Positions 44,045 through 52,918 of a stretch of 59,446 nucleotides of DNA are shown here, piece by piece (the first letter of the stretch is position 1; each line of letters starts with the position of its first letter). The notes under the pieces are model-generated. The model worked only from the letters and a program-made list of their open reading frames with translations, searched no databases and was not told the origin of the DNA. The DNA is from CAZBEL01 sp964628055 (GTDB taxonomy: Bacteria; Fidelibacterota; Marinisomatia; Marinisomatales; TCS56): positions 1 through 59,446 of the forward strand of contig CAZVNL010000013.1 of the NCBI GenBank assembly GCA_964628055.1. Reading direction: 5' to 3'. The position numbers and the translations under genes were made by a program.

Positions 44045-45682
44045 TTACCAGTTAAATATGATTCCCAATTGCCCCCGGTTTTTATCTTTTTCTGTCGTGT
44101 AGAGTATCTGGTAAAAGACCGTCAGTAGATCTGAAATAAGGTAATCCCCCTGAAGGCCGATCCGCAAATCGTTGTGCACCTCACCTAATAGCATGGGAGT
44201 ATTATGGTCTCGGGCGTAGTCCCTGTGGCTATAATCGTCCGTAGGATCACTGCCGGGGCCGGTGCCTTTTCTTAACCATTGGAGCGTAAGTTGGGTATAC
44301 ACCCGTGGAGTGGGCCACCAGTTCATTTCCAAATAGAGGGATTGGGAATTGGGACCGTCGGGGAAGCCTAAACCAGTACCTGCAGAAGTAAAGGTGTTCA
44401 GGCTATCGTCGTGGGTATAGACCCAGGGGCGGGCCAAGGTAATTTCCAGGCGAAAGTCAGGGAGATTGTGTTGTAACGATGGCACCCAAAACAAACCACC
44501 CTGGAAAACGAATTTGTTACCCCACCATGGTTCGAAGAGGCGTAGCCAAGCTAATTCATCCCAGAAAAAAGTACCGTACACTTCCCAACCGGGTTTAACG
44601 CGCCAGAGAAAATCCAGGGCCATGAGCACATTATCCCGGTCTCCTAAAGTGTGTTCTTCAGACCAGAAAAGATTCACGGGAATCAAATACCCTAATTCCA
44701 GGTTGCGCCGGGCATATACTACCAACTCGTTAAACGTAACGACAAGGTTAGGGGTGGGCGTTATCTCGAAACGGTGGCCAGCCAGGTTTTTTTCCGGTAG
44801 ATCCACCTGTTCTTTATCGCTGGCATAGGGCAGTATACTTCCCTGAAAACTTTGGAACCGGAACCAGCGGTACGTTTTACTGAAAGCCAGGTAGGGAAAG
44901 GGTAAACCCTGGGCCGATAGAATCGGGGAGTGGGTCGGGGAAAACCCCCAATAAATGGGTGCTTTACTTATCTCCACGTCCATTAATTTACTCTCTAAAT
45001 AAAAGGTGGTTTGCGATTGGTCCCACACCAACCAATCCAATTCTGTGATGATTTGTTTATGTCCCTGTTTATACTCCGGGGGCAAGGTAATAAAGTGATC
45101 ACTATTCGTCAAACGGTAAAGAGAATATTGACTATAAAAAGAAAGGCGGTGGAATAGCTCGCCACTGATAGTTAACTGGTCGTTATAATATCCCCCTCCC
45201 GTCGCATTTTGTTGGTAGAAAGACCCCTGCTCTTGCCAATCAACCCATACGGTTATTGCCCTGTCGGTGACGGTGATGAGTCGCGGTTCGGGTAGGTTAG
45301 GGTGGTAAACGATGAGGTTGGTGGAAAGGGTATTAGCGATGTTGTGTTTTTGCCAGGGTCCCGCCACGGTGGTTTTTGGTTGTGGGAGGACGAACTGTCG
45401 TTGATAGCGTTGCCGGAGGGCTTTGAAGTAGGTCGAAGGAAGGGGAAGGTTTTTCGGCAATTCCTGTAACAGGGTATCGGTCTCCCCAAAACGGAAAGGG
45501 TAGAATCCGGTAAGGCCCGCGGCTGTAGTCCCCCAGGCAGCATAACGTCGCAGGAGGGAATTAGCCCTGTGTTCCAAATCAACGGGGATTCGTTGGGCCA
45601 GGAGCGGTAGCAATAGGCAGCCGGCCCAGATTAGGGACCCTAAGAGACAATAGCCAGGGATCGCTTTCCGATGGAGAATCAT
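44045..45682 (-). CDS. Wzi-like capsule-assembly outer-membrane protein
   Basis: A 545-residue protein with a signal peptide (about residues 1-30, ending LLPLLAQ) and then many aromatic-rich beta strands with no helices, ending GQLGIIFNW with a C-terminal aromatic. Wzi proteins are outer-membrane barrels that attach capsule to the cell surface. The strand pattern and the location in a Wza/Wzy locus fit this, but the assignment is by layout rather than by a motif I can name. The ATG at 45680-45682 is chosen because it precedes a good signal peptide; a 37-residue basic extension upstream would mask it. It is the only gene of the locus on the minus strand. Confidence 0.65.
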   Translation of the reverse strand: MILHRKAIPGYCLLGSLIWAGCLLLPLLAQRIPVDLEHRANSLLRRYAAWGTTAAGLTGFYPFRFGETDTLLQELPKNLPLPSTYFKALRQRYQRQFVLPQPKTTVAGPWQKHNIANTLSTNLIVYHPNLPEPRLITVTDRAITVWVDWQEQGSFYQQNATGGGYYNDQLTISGELFHRLSFYSQYSLYRLTNSDHFITLPPEYKQGHKQIITELDWLVWDQSQTTFYLESKLMDVEISKAPIYWGFSPTHSPILSAQGLPFPYLAFSKTYRWFRFQSFQGSILPYASDKEQVDLPEKNLAGHRFEITPTPNLVVTFNELVVYARRNLELGYLIPVNLFWSEEHTLGDRDNVLMALDFLWRVKPGWEVYGTFFWDELAWLRLFEPWWGNKFVFQGGLFWVPSLQHNLPDFRLEITLARPWVYTHDDSLNTFTSAGTGLGFPDGPNSQSLYLEMNWWPTPRVYTQLTLQWLRKGTGPGSDPTDDYSHRDYARDHNTPMLLGEVHNDLRIGLQGDYLISDLLTVFYQILYTTEKDKNRGQLGIIFNW

Positions 45683-45943
45683 AATGCGGGAGATTCTACG
45701 AAGTTTTAAACGACTTTTTCTAAGGAAAATCTTTACCCTTTTCAAACCAGAAACTTGACAACGACTTTGGAAGCGCCTAACTTTAGCCAACATTTAGGAG
45801 TTCTATCGCCATAAATCGCTAACAGTTCTTGTCCCCAACGCTTAAATAAGGAGGCCTTATGAACGAGCTGTGGAGCGATATTTTCACTCTTCATGTGACC
45901 CAGCACATTTTTTAACCTTTATTCTTACCCTACATTGTAGCTC
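45683..45943. other. Intergenic region between Wzi-like gene and initiating transferase gene
   Basis: A 261-base divergent region. It contains a very short plus-strand ORF (45859-45915) with a strong ribosome-binding site, listed separately. No clear promoter pair was identified for either direction. Confidence 0.5.
45859..45915 (+). CDS. Possible 18-residue leader ORF upstream of initiating sugar transferase
   Basis: ATAAGGAGG lies 4 bases before an ATG that opens 18 codons ending in TAA. The initiating transferase gene starts 28 bases later and itself has no visible Shine-Dalgarno sequence. The peptide is a mixture of hydrophobic and charged residues with one Trp and two His, without a run of a regulatory amino acid. 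It could be a leader for translational coupling, or the ribosome-binding site may be fortuitous. Confidence 0.35.
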   Translation: MNELWSDIFTLHVTQHIF

Positions 45944-47356
45944 ATGTCACTGGAGTTCATCCAACACTTACGCATCCGTCTGCCCCGCTGGGTACAGGCC
46001 TGGACGATCTATTTCTTAGACGCCATCCCGGCTTTCCTGGCCTACCGGTTTACACTGTTACCGGTCTTGCAGAAACTGGGTTATAGTTGGCAAGGAGTCA
46101 CCACTGTTTTTGTGCTGCTACAGGTTGGATGGGGTATCCTATTCTTAGCCTTGGGTTTGTACAATGGTGATCCCACCGTTTCCCGCTTTCGCGAGATCCA
46201 GCGGCAGGTGATGACGACCTTCACTGTATTGGTCTTAGGGGTTTTCATCAATTCCCTTGGGAACCTGTGGCCTATTACGCCCGAGACCAGTTTACGCTAC
46301 TGGTTGTTGCTTACCGTGGGATTAATTGGGTCCCGGGTGGTATTCCGTTCTTTTCAAAAGTATTTATTACGCAACGGTATTGGTCGCCAGCGTACCGTTA
46401 TAATGGGGGCCAATCCCCGGGGGTTTCATACGGCTCGACAAATGGCCAACCATCAGCAACAGGGGTACGATATCATCGGTTTCGTCCGGGCCCAGGATGA
46501 TCCTGACTCTCCAGGGGATAATGACTCCCCCGTATTAGGCGAGGAGCCCCAGCTGAAAAACGTTATCCTATCCAATCAGGTGTCAGTGGTTGTGTTGGCC
46601 CTGGAGAAATTGGAACACGGCCGTTTGATGAACATCATCGCCCTGGCCAACGGCTCACCAGTCACCATTAAAATCGTCCCTGACCTCTACGAAGTGATCA
46701 GTGGCCTGGCCCGAACCGAACAGATCTATGGCCTACCCCTCATTAAGGTCAATCCTAACTTGGATACCCTTTACAACCGGGTTTTCAAACGTCTTTTGGA
46801 TTTGGTAATCGTCACTCCGGCCTTACTTTTATTTCTCCCTTTTTGGGGCATTATTGCCCTTTTGATCAAGATCGATTCGCCGGGTCCCATTCTCTATCGC
46901 CAGGCGCGCCTAGGCCGCGATCAGAAACCGTTCACGGTGTATAAGTTCCGATCCATGTATAAGGGGGCTGAAGAGCAGACCGGCCCTACCTGGGCCCGGG
47001 AAGACGATCCTCGCATCACCAAAGTGGGGCGCTGGTTACGGCGTTTCCGCCTGGATGAAGTCCCCCAATTTTTAAATGTCCTCAAGGGCGAAATGAGCCT
47101 GGTGGGTCCCCGGCCAGAGCGGCCCTATTTTGTGGATCAGTTGATTCAGGAATATCCCTTTTATTACCGCCGTCACAAGATTCGCCCGGGGATTACGGGT
47201 TGGGCCCAGATCAAACATCCCTATGACCGGGACTTAAGGGATGTGCGTCAGAAATTGAAGTACGATTTCTATTACATTGAAAACCTCAGTTTTTCCCTGG
47301 ACATGAAAATTGCCCTGAGTACGCTCTGGGTCATGCTTTCCGGCCGCGGGCGTTAA
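45944..47356 (+). CDS. Polyprenyl-phosphate sugar-1-phosphate transferase (WbaP/WcaJ-like)
   Basis: A 470-residue membrane enzyme that starts repeat-unit synthesis by moving a sugar-1-phosphate to undecaprenyl phosphate. Four N-terminal helices (about residues 20-140) lead to a Rossmann-like domain (about 145-265), then a fifth hydrophobic segment (about 285-310) and the catalytic domain with YKFRSMYKGAE, then RFRLDEVPQFLNVLKGEMSL and VGPRPERPYFVDQ, all conserved in this family. It closes the polysaccharide locus. The sugar is probably a hexose, but the sequence does not show which. Confidence 0.93.
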   Translation: MSLEFIQHLRIRLPRWVQAWTIYFLDAIPAFLAYRFTLLPVLQKLGYSWQGVTTVFVLLQVGWGILFLALGLYNGDPTVSRFREIQRQVMTTFTVLVLGVFINSLGNLWPITPETSLRYWLLLTVGLIGSRVVFRSFQKYLLRNGIGRQRTVIMGANPRGFHTARQMANHQQQGYDIIGFVRAQDDPDSPGDNDSPVLGEEPQLKNVILSNQVSVVVLALEKLEHGRLMNIIALANGSPVTIKIVPDLYEVISGLARTEQIYGLPLIKVNPNLDTLYNRVFKRLLDLVIVTPALLLFLPFWGIIALLIKIDSPGPILYRQARLGRDQKPFTVYKFRSMYKGAEEQTGPTWAREDDPRITKVGRWLRRFRLDEVPQFLNVLKGEMSLVGPRPERPYFVDQLIQEYPFYYRRHKIRPGITGWAQIKHPYDRDLRDVRQKLKYDFYYIENLSFSLDMKIALSTLWVMLSGRGR

Positions 47357-47608
47357 TCTTAACCTATTTGGGGAGTGTAATTTTCCCCGGGGACCTATGT
47401 TTGCCTTTTCCATGCTCTGTATTCCCTGAGGCAACGATGTAACATTATTTCCTCTTTTGAGAGATTATTACCTGGTGCATACCACGGGTTTCGACCTGGG
47501 GATGATGTCTGTTTCCCCTTTGTGTTTTTTCTAAATTTCCCTTCCTAGGTCGTTGCGAATCCGGGCAGATCACAATAGTTTCCCCTACTTAATTTTCAGG
47601 AAAATTGC
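47357..47608. other. Intergenic region before serS
   Basis: A 252-base gap separating the polysaccharide locus from serS. It contains a short hairpin GGGGA/TCCCC (near 47370-47390) without a following T run, and several T-rich stretches. I looked for a T-box because serS follows and found none. No gene is supported. Confidence 0.45.
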
Positions 47609-48877
47609 ATGTTACCCATTGTTCAAATCCGTGAACACCCTCAGGAAGTGCTTGCGGGGGTGAAAGCCAAGGGGGAGGAAGTGGACATCGAAGCCCTCCG
47701 CACCCTGGATGAACGTCGACGCCAGCTCATCCACCAGGTAAACACCCTCCGAGCCGAGCGTAATCGTGTTTCGGAGGCCATCGGAGCCTTGAAACGCTCC
47801 GGGTACGACGCCCAAGAGACCATTGCCAAAATGCGGGAGGTGTCCCAGAGCATTAAAACCCTGGAGGCGGAGATTCAGTCCCTCGGGGAAGAGGTGGAAG
47901 CGCGCCTAGAGGTCATCCCTAACCTGCCACACGCCTCCGTACCCGTAGGGGCCGATCCTGCGACCAACGTCGTTGTCCGGGAGTGGCAAGGGTCGCGGCA
48001 GCATGATTTTCCTCTCCAGGACCATGTGCGTTTAGGAACGGTATTGGGTCTGTTGGATTTTCAACGGGGAGCCAAGATTTCCGGCACGGGGTTTCCCCTA
48101 TACACCGGGTGGGGCGCCAAATTGGAACGCGCCTTAATCAATTTCATGCTCGATTTTCATGTAGAGAACTATGGGTTCACGGAGGTTTTCCCGCCCTTTT
48201 TGACGCGGTCACACGCACCCCGTACCTGTGGACAGTTACCCAAATTTGCCGAGGACATGTACCAGACCACCACCGATGGATTGTACCTCATTCCCACGGC
48301 CGAAGTGCCCGTTACCAATATTCACCAGGAGGAGATCTTAGAAGAGGCCATTCTGCCCCGGTATTACGTGGCTTACTCGGCCTGTTTCCGACGGGAAGCC
48401 GGTTCTTATGGGAAAGAAACCCGGGGGTTGTTGCGGTTGCATCAGTTCAATAAAGTGGAATTAGTGAAATTTGTGACTCCGGAGACTTCTTACGAGGAGC
48501 TGGAAAGCCTCACGGCCCAGGCCGAGGCCCTTCTCCAGGCCCTGGACCTCACTTACCGTGTGGTGGAGTTGTGCACCGGTGATTTAAGCTTCGCCGCGGC
48601 TAAGTGTTACGATTTGGAGGTATGGGCGCCGGGAGTTAGTCAGTGGTTGGAGGTCTCTTCCTGTAGCAACTTTGAGGCTTTCCAGGCCCGGCGGGGGAAT
48701 ATACGGTACCGTCGGGAACGTGATCGCAAGGTGGACTTCGTGCATACGCTCAATGGGTCCGGGTTGGCGACTCCCCGGCTCGTAGCCGCCCTCTTAGAGG
48801 CTTATCAAACACCCGAGGGAAAGGTGATCGTTCCGCGGGTTCTTCAATCCTACGTCGGTCAGGAGATTTTGGGGTAG
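47609..48877 (+). CDS. serS: Seryl-tRNA synthetase
   Basis: A 422-residue class II aminoacyl-tRNA synthetase. The N-terminal coiled-coil arm that holds the long tRNA-Ser variable arm covers about residues 25-105 (ERRRQLIHQVNTLRAERNRV). Class II motif 2 is FRREAGSYGKETRGLLRLHQ with F following, and motif 3 is near the C-terminus after SSCSNFEAFQARRGNIRYR. The plsC-like gene begins directly after the stop codon. Confidence 0.97.
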   Translation: MLPIVQIREHPQEVLAGVKAKGEEVDIEALRTLDERRRQLIHQVNTLRAERNRVSEAIGALKRSGYDAQETIAKMREVSQSIKTLEAEIQSLGEEVEARLEVIPNLPHASVPVGADPATNVVVREWQGSRQHDFPLQDHVRLGTVLGLLDFQRGAKISGTGFPLYTGWGAKLERALINFMLDFHVENYGFTEVFPPFLTRSHAPRTCGQLPKFAEDMYQTTTDGLYLIPTAEVPVTNIHQEEILEEAILPRYYVAYSACFRREAGSYGKETRGLLRLHQFNKVELVKFVTPETSYEELESLTAQAEALLQALDLTYRVVELCTGDLSFAAAKCYDLEVWAPGVSQWLEVSSCSNFEAFQARRGNIRYRRERDRKVDFVHTLNGSGLATPRLVAALLEAYQTPEGKVIVPRVLQSYVGQEILG

Positions 48878-49603
48878 TTGCGGCGCGTTTGGTTTTTATT
48901 GAATTTAACCCTGTGGACCCTGGTCCTGGCCACGGTGGGGATGGTGTTGTCATTGTTCGAGTGGCGGGGAAGAATCATGGGGTATATTGGGCGTATCTGG
49001 TCGAAAATTCTCCTCTGGGCGGGAGGGATTCGTTACCAAGTGAAAGGGTTAGAGCATTTGATTCGCCACCGTCAATATGTGTTTGCAGGTAACCATGAGT
49101 CTGCGTTCGACATCCCCTTGGCCTTTGCAGCCTTACCTTTTCAACTGGTGCCGGTGGCTAAGAAGGAACTCCGGAAAATCCCTTTTTTCGGTTGGGGAAT
49201 GGTCATGGCCCGGCATATTTTTATTGATCGACAGAACCATAAAAAAGCCATGGAGTCGTTGGCCAAGGCTCGGCGTTCCCTGCGGCGGAATCCCCGCTCG
49301 CTGCTCCTATTTCCCGAAGGAACCCGTTCGGTGGACGGGCAGGTGCACCGGTTTAAAAAAGGGGGCTTGGGTTTGGCCCTGGATTTAGGGCTGCCGGTGG
49401 TTCCCATGGCCGTTTGCGGCACCGGCCAAGTGGCGGGGAAAGGCTCCTGGCAACTGACGCCGGCACCGGTGGAGCTGCGCCTTGGAGTACCCATAGAAAC
49501 CGATTCTTTGCAGGACCTCCGTAAACGGGATTTTGCCGAACGGGTCCGGCAGGAGGTAAGCCAGTTAAAAACCGCCTGGCAAAAGGAGTCATCGTCCCCA
49601 TGA
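48878..49603 (+). CDS. plsC: 1-acyl-sn-glycerol-3-phosphate acyltransferase (PlsC family)
   Basis: A 241-residue membrane enzyme that acylates lysophosphatidic acid to phosphatidic acid. An N-terminal hydrophobic anchor (about residues 6-24) precedes the catalytic HX4D motif NHESAFD (H73, D78) and the substrate motif FPEGTRS (about 145-151). The start is TTG immediately after the serS stop, and the end overlaps the DUF2851 gene (ATGA). It is the only phospholipid-synthesis gene in this run. Confidence 0.92.
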   Translation: MRRVWFLLNLTLWTLVLATVGMVLSLFEWRGRIMGYIGRIWSKILLWAGGIRYQVKGLEHLIRHRQYVFAGNHESAFDIPLAFAALPFQLVPVAKKELRKIPFFGWGMVMARHIFIDRQNHKKAMESLAKARRSLRRNPRSLLLFPEGTRSVDGQVHRFKKGGLGLALDLGLPVVPMAVCGTGQVAGKGSWQLTPAPVELRLGVPIETDSLQDLRKRDFAERVRQEVSQLKTAWQKESSSP

Positions 49604-50733
49604 GGATCGCCTATTCCAACGCCGGGGACCTCCCGGTAAATTTGTTAGGAATTTGGGAAACACCCCTTTTCACCGAGCGGCAGTTAGTATGGCAGTGGTT
49701 ACGGTTTTTACCTGGAACGGTTTTGTATGATCGTGAAGGGAAACCCCTGCTCCTCTTAGATCCAGGTCGACGGAATCGCCATGCCGGTCCCGATATTTTA
49801 GGAGCTAAGTTTTTTTACGACCGAGTCTACGTTACCGGGGCAGTGGAATGCCATTTGCATGAAAACAGTTGGTGGTGCCACAGCCATCACCGGGATCCTC
49901 GTTACGCCTCGGTTGTTTTGCACGTTGTCCGCCAGCTGGCTCCCACGCACCCGGTTCCCTGTCCCACGGTGGTCCTTCCGCAACCGTCACCAGCTTCAAC
50001 GCTGTGCCGCTTAACCGCTCGGGACTTGGTTGCTTACCCAGAACGACCTATCTGGCAGGGGAGTGTTCGCCGGTGGTGGAAAAGAGTCCTGGTTTTCCAG
50101 GCGCAAGGGAGTGAAAACAAAAGGAAATTGTTAGAGGCTTGTTACCGCGTGTTGGGTACCGGCGGCAATGAAGCCGGATTTGAACAACTGGCCCAGTCTG
50201 TGACTGATTTGCCAGCGCAAGCATTCACCCCCCTTACCTTGGAACCCCTTTTAAAGGCGGCTTACACGCGCCTGAACTTTAGCTGGCAGCGGCGCGGGGT
50301 TCGACCCCAAAACTGGCCCCAACGGCGTTTACCATTAGCAGCCGCCCTGGTATGTTTCCTTCATAAGTGGCAGGAAGAGTATCCCCAGAACCCAGTTCAG
50401 TTCCAGCACGCTTTTCACGCTGCTTTAGGCGACTTTGGGGGTCCCACTATCTTAACCGAATTGTTAGGGAATGTCTTTTATCCCTATTTAGCAGGGAGGT
50501 GTCTCGTAGATCGTGACCTGATAGCTTACCAACGTTGGTATCGTTGCTGGTATCGTTTAGCCCTCCCTACGGGGTATGGAAAATACCGACGTCAGTTCGA
50601 GCCCCTATTAGGACGGGCCTTTTTACGTCCTTTCTGGGTCTGGCAGGGGTTCATATACCTGGATAAGACCTACTGTCGTCACCGTCATTGCAACCTCTGT
50701 CCTTTACGAAAAGACCATGGCTGTTTGGACTGA
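49600..50733 (+). CDS. DUF2851 family protein
   Basis: A 377-residue protein. The N-terminal half has the family core: RRNRHAGPDILGAKFFYD, then GAVECHLHENSWWCHSHHRD and VVLHVVRQ, which looks like a metal- or nucleic-acid-binding active site rich in His and Asp. The C-terminus ends in a Cys cluster, CRHRHCNLCPLRKDHGC, which suggests a metal site. The family is common in Bacteroidetes-related bacteria and has no established function. It overlaps plsC by 4 bases and the rfaE2-like gene by 17 bases. Confidence 0.85.
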   Translation: MRIAYSNAGDLPVNLLGIWETPLFTERQLVWQWLRFLPGTVLYDREGKPLLLLDPGRRNRHAGPDILGAKFFYDRVYVTGAVECHLHENSWWCHSHHRDPRYASVVLHVVRQLAPTHPVPCPTVVLPQPSPASTLCRLTARDLVAYPERPIWQGSVRRWWKRVLVFQAQGSENKRKLLEACYRVLGTGGNEAGFEQLAQSVTDLPAQAFTPLTLEPLLKAAYTRLNFSWQRRGVRPQNWPQRRLPLAAALVCFLHKWQEEYPQNPVQFQHAFHAALGDFGGPTILTELLGNVFYPYLAGRCLVDRDLIAYQRWYRCWYRLALPTGYGKYRRQFEPLLGRAFLRPFWVWQGFIYLDKTYCRHRHCNLCPLRKDHGCLD

Positions 50734-51202
50734 GGAAGAGGCTCTCCGGCAAGTTCGTTCCTGGAAGCAGGCGGGCAAACGGGTTGTGTTTACCAATGGC
50801 TGTTTTGACCTGTTACACCGCGGGCATGTGGAATACTTGGATGCCGCTCGCTGGGAAGGGGATGTTTTAATTGTGGGTTTGAACAGCGACGCTTCCGTGC
50901 AACGATTGAAAGGCCCGCCCCGGCCCATACAATCGGAAAGGGACCGGGCTTTTATCCTGGACCATCTGCGCGCGGTGGAGGGGGTGGTTATTTTCGAGGA
51001 AGACACTCCTGCCAATTTAATCGAGCGTTTGGAACCGGATGTATTAGTAAAGGGAGCCGATTACGAAGTGGAGGAGATCGCTGGGAGCCGGGCCATCCTG
51101 GAGCGGGGAGGCCGGGTGGTAACGATTCCTTTCCAATCCCAGCGCAGCACCACGGAACTAATTCAACGTATTTACCAGGCAACACGTAAAATCCTTGACT
51201 GA
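50717..51202 (+). CDS. rfaE2: D-glycero-beta-D-manno-heptose 1-phosphate nucleotidyltransferase
   Basis: A 161-residue nucleotidyltransferase equal to the C-terminal half of E. coli HldE, which makes ADP-heptose for lipopolysaccharide core. The motifs are VFTNGCFDLLHRGHVEYL, with the HxGH catalytic pair, and ERDRAFILDHLRAVEGVVIF. The kinase half is not fused here and is not in the window. The ATG at 50717 lies inside the end of the DUF2851 gene. The presence of this enzyme supports a Gram-negative envelope with heptose. Confidence 0.93.
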   Translation: MAVWTEEEALRQVRSWKQAGKRVVFTNGCFDLLHRGHVEYLDAARWEGDVLIVGLNSDASVQRLKGPPRPIQSERDRAFILDHLRAVEGVVIFEEDTPANLIERLEPDVLVKGADYEVEEIAGSRAILERGGRVVTIPFQSQRSTTELIQRIYQATRKILD

Positions 51203-51250
51203 GGAGGGCATGACCGCTAATTTCGCCCGCTCTATTTCCTCTAACTATAG

Positions 51251-52918
51251 ATGTTAAGACCAATTACCGCTATCACGCTACTATTAGTACTGCTCCCGCT
51301 ATCCCTAAGTAAAGCGCAGGACCAACCGCTTCCCGGGGACCCCGGAAATGGCCGGGAGTCCGTGGCCCCTACGCCGAAGGGGAACGGAACCCGTCAACAC
51401 GGGAATTATACGTTGGGCAACGGCTATGATGAATCAGGGAATCGTCTTCCCCAACTCTTGCGGGATGTTAAGGTCTTGCTCAGCGACGCCCTCATCGCTG
51501 ATGTTCACCAAGACACCTTAGAGGTGATCTATAATTTAGACCGGATCTATGAATTATTAGGGGAAGCAGACCAGTTTGGAGATAAAACGCCCGAAGATCA
51601 GGAAGAATTTGATCGTTTTGAGTCTTCCCTGGTGGAAATTTATACCCATCGCTTACGCTCCCTGGAGAAGACCGAAGCGCCAATTACAGCTGCTCGGATA
51701 CGGGAATCTATTGAAGAATTTACCGAACCTTTAGAAGTGGAAATGGGTGCCAGCCAGTTCACGGTCATTGACGATCGGGATGGGCATATCCCGTTAGTCC
51801 GAAACAAGATTGTGGATCAGTATATCAAATTTTTCCAGACCAGGGGGAAACGGCAATTCCAGATCTGGTTAGACCGGTACGCTCGGTACGGAAGTCTCAT
51901 CGAGAACATTTTGGCTCAGGAGGGCCTACCCCCGGAGCTGGTTTACCTGGCCATGATTGAGTCCGGTTTAAACCCCAAGGCTTATTCCCGGGCTAATGCC
52001 GCTGGTTTATGGCAATTCATTTTTGCCACGGCCAAAAAGTATGGTTTAAAACGTACCTGGTACCTGGATGAACGCCGGGACCCCATCAAGTCTACCTATG
52101 CGGCCTGTAAATATCTCCGTGACCTGTATTTGGAATACGATCACTGGTATTTAGCGTTAGCAGCTTATAATTCCGGTTCCGGCAGGATCTCCCGAGCCAC
52201 GCGTCTTCATCAGACCTCCGACTTCTGGCAGCTCCATTCGCTGCCGAAAGAGACGCGGAACTACATTCCCTTTTTCTTGGCCGCGGCCATCATCGGCCGC
52301 GATCCTGAAACATACGGTTTTAAAAGACCCGAACCAGCTCCTTTCATCTACGACGAGGTAACCCTGGAACACAGCGGCGATCTTTCGGTGATTGCCCGCT
52401 CTGCCGGTATTTCAGTGAAGACTCTCCGGGCTTATAATCCCGAACTGCGCCAATCGGCCACACCAGCCAACGGGCCCTATGTCCTTCGCCTGCCTCCCGG
52501 GAGAAAGGACGAATTCGTACGTAATTTCAACGCCCTACCGGAAAGTGAGCGTTTCGCTCCCCAGTATCTGGTTCACCGGGTGAAACGGGGGGAGAGCCTC
52601 TGGTCCATATCCCGGAAGTACGGGGTCTCCATCCACGACTTAGCGGCAGTGAATAAAATCCGCAACCGACATAAGATTCTCCCGGGTCAGAAATTGACCA
52701 TCCCTGTTCGGGGAAGGTCCCTTTTGGCGGAGCTCACCCCGGGAGAACAGGCCGGTTATGTAAAAATTACCTACCGGGTTAAGAAGGGGGATACCCTGGG
52801 GCACATTGCCCAAAATTATCACACCCGGGCCAGTAAAATTCGCCGTTGGAACGGTCTGGAATATGGTCAATATATCTACCCCGGGCAAAAGCTCGTCATC
52901 TGGGTAAAAGAGGGTTGA
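51251..52918 (+). CDS. mltD: Membrane-bound lytic murein transglycosylase D-like protein with LysM repeats
   Basis: A 555-residue secreted peptidoglycan lytic enzyme. A signal peptide (about residues 1-21, ending SKAQ) is followed by an SLT domain with catalytic E237 in AMIESGLNPKAYSRANAAG, then LWQFIFATAKKYGL and ALAAYNSGSGRISRA. Two clear LysM repeats lie at the C-terminus (HRVKRGESLWSISRKYGVS, about 442-486, and YRVKKGDTLGHIAQNYHTR, about 508-552), with a degenerate one before them (about 372-420). No lipobox was seen, unlike E. coli MltD. It overlaps sppA by 4 bases (TTGA). Confidence 0.92.
   Translation: MLRPITAITLLLVLLPLSLSKAQDQPLPGDPGNGRESVAPTPKGNGTRQHGNYTLGNGYDESGNRLPQLLRDVKVLLSDALIADVHQDTLEVIYNLDRIYELLGEADQFGDKTPEDQEEFDRFESSLVEIYTHRLRSLEKTEAPITAARIRESIEEFTEPLEVEMGASQFTVIDDRDGHIPLVRNKIVDQYIKFFQTRGKRQFQIWLDRYARYGSLIENILAQEGLPPELVYLAMIESGLNPKAYSRANAAGLWQFIFATAKKYGLKRTWYLDERRDPIKSTYAACKYLRDLYLEYDHWYLALAAYNSGSGRISRATRLHQTSDFWQLHSLPKETRNYIPFFLAAAIIGRDPETYGFKRPEPAPFIYDEVTLEHSGDLSVIARSAGISVKTLRAYNPELRQSATPANGPYVLRLPPGRKDEFVRNFNALPESERFAPQYLVHRVKRGESLWSISRKYGVSIHDLAAVNKIRNRHKILPGQKLTIPVRGRSLLAELTPGEQAGYVKITYRVKKGDTLGHIAQNYHTRASKIRRWNGLEYGQYIYPGQKLVIWVKEG

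Noticed and set aside
47357..47608. Possible T-box or other amino-acid leader before serS
   Set aside because: No T-box sequence, specifier loop or terminator/antiterminator pair could be found.
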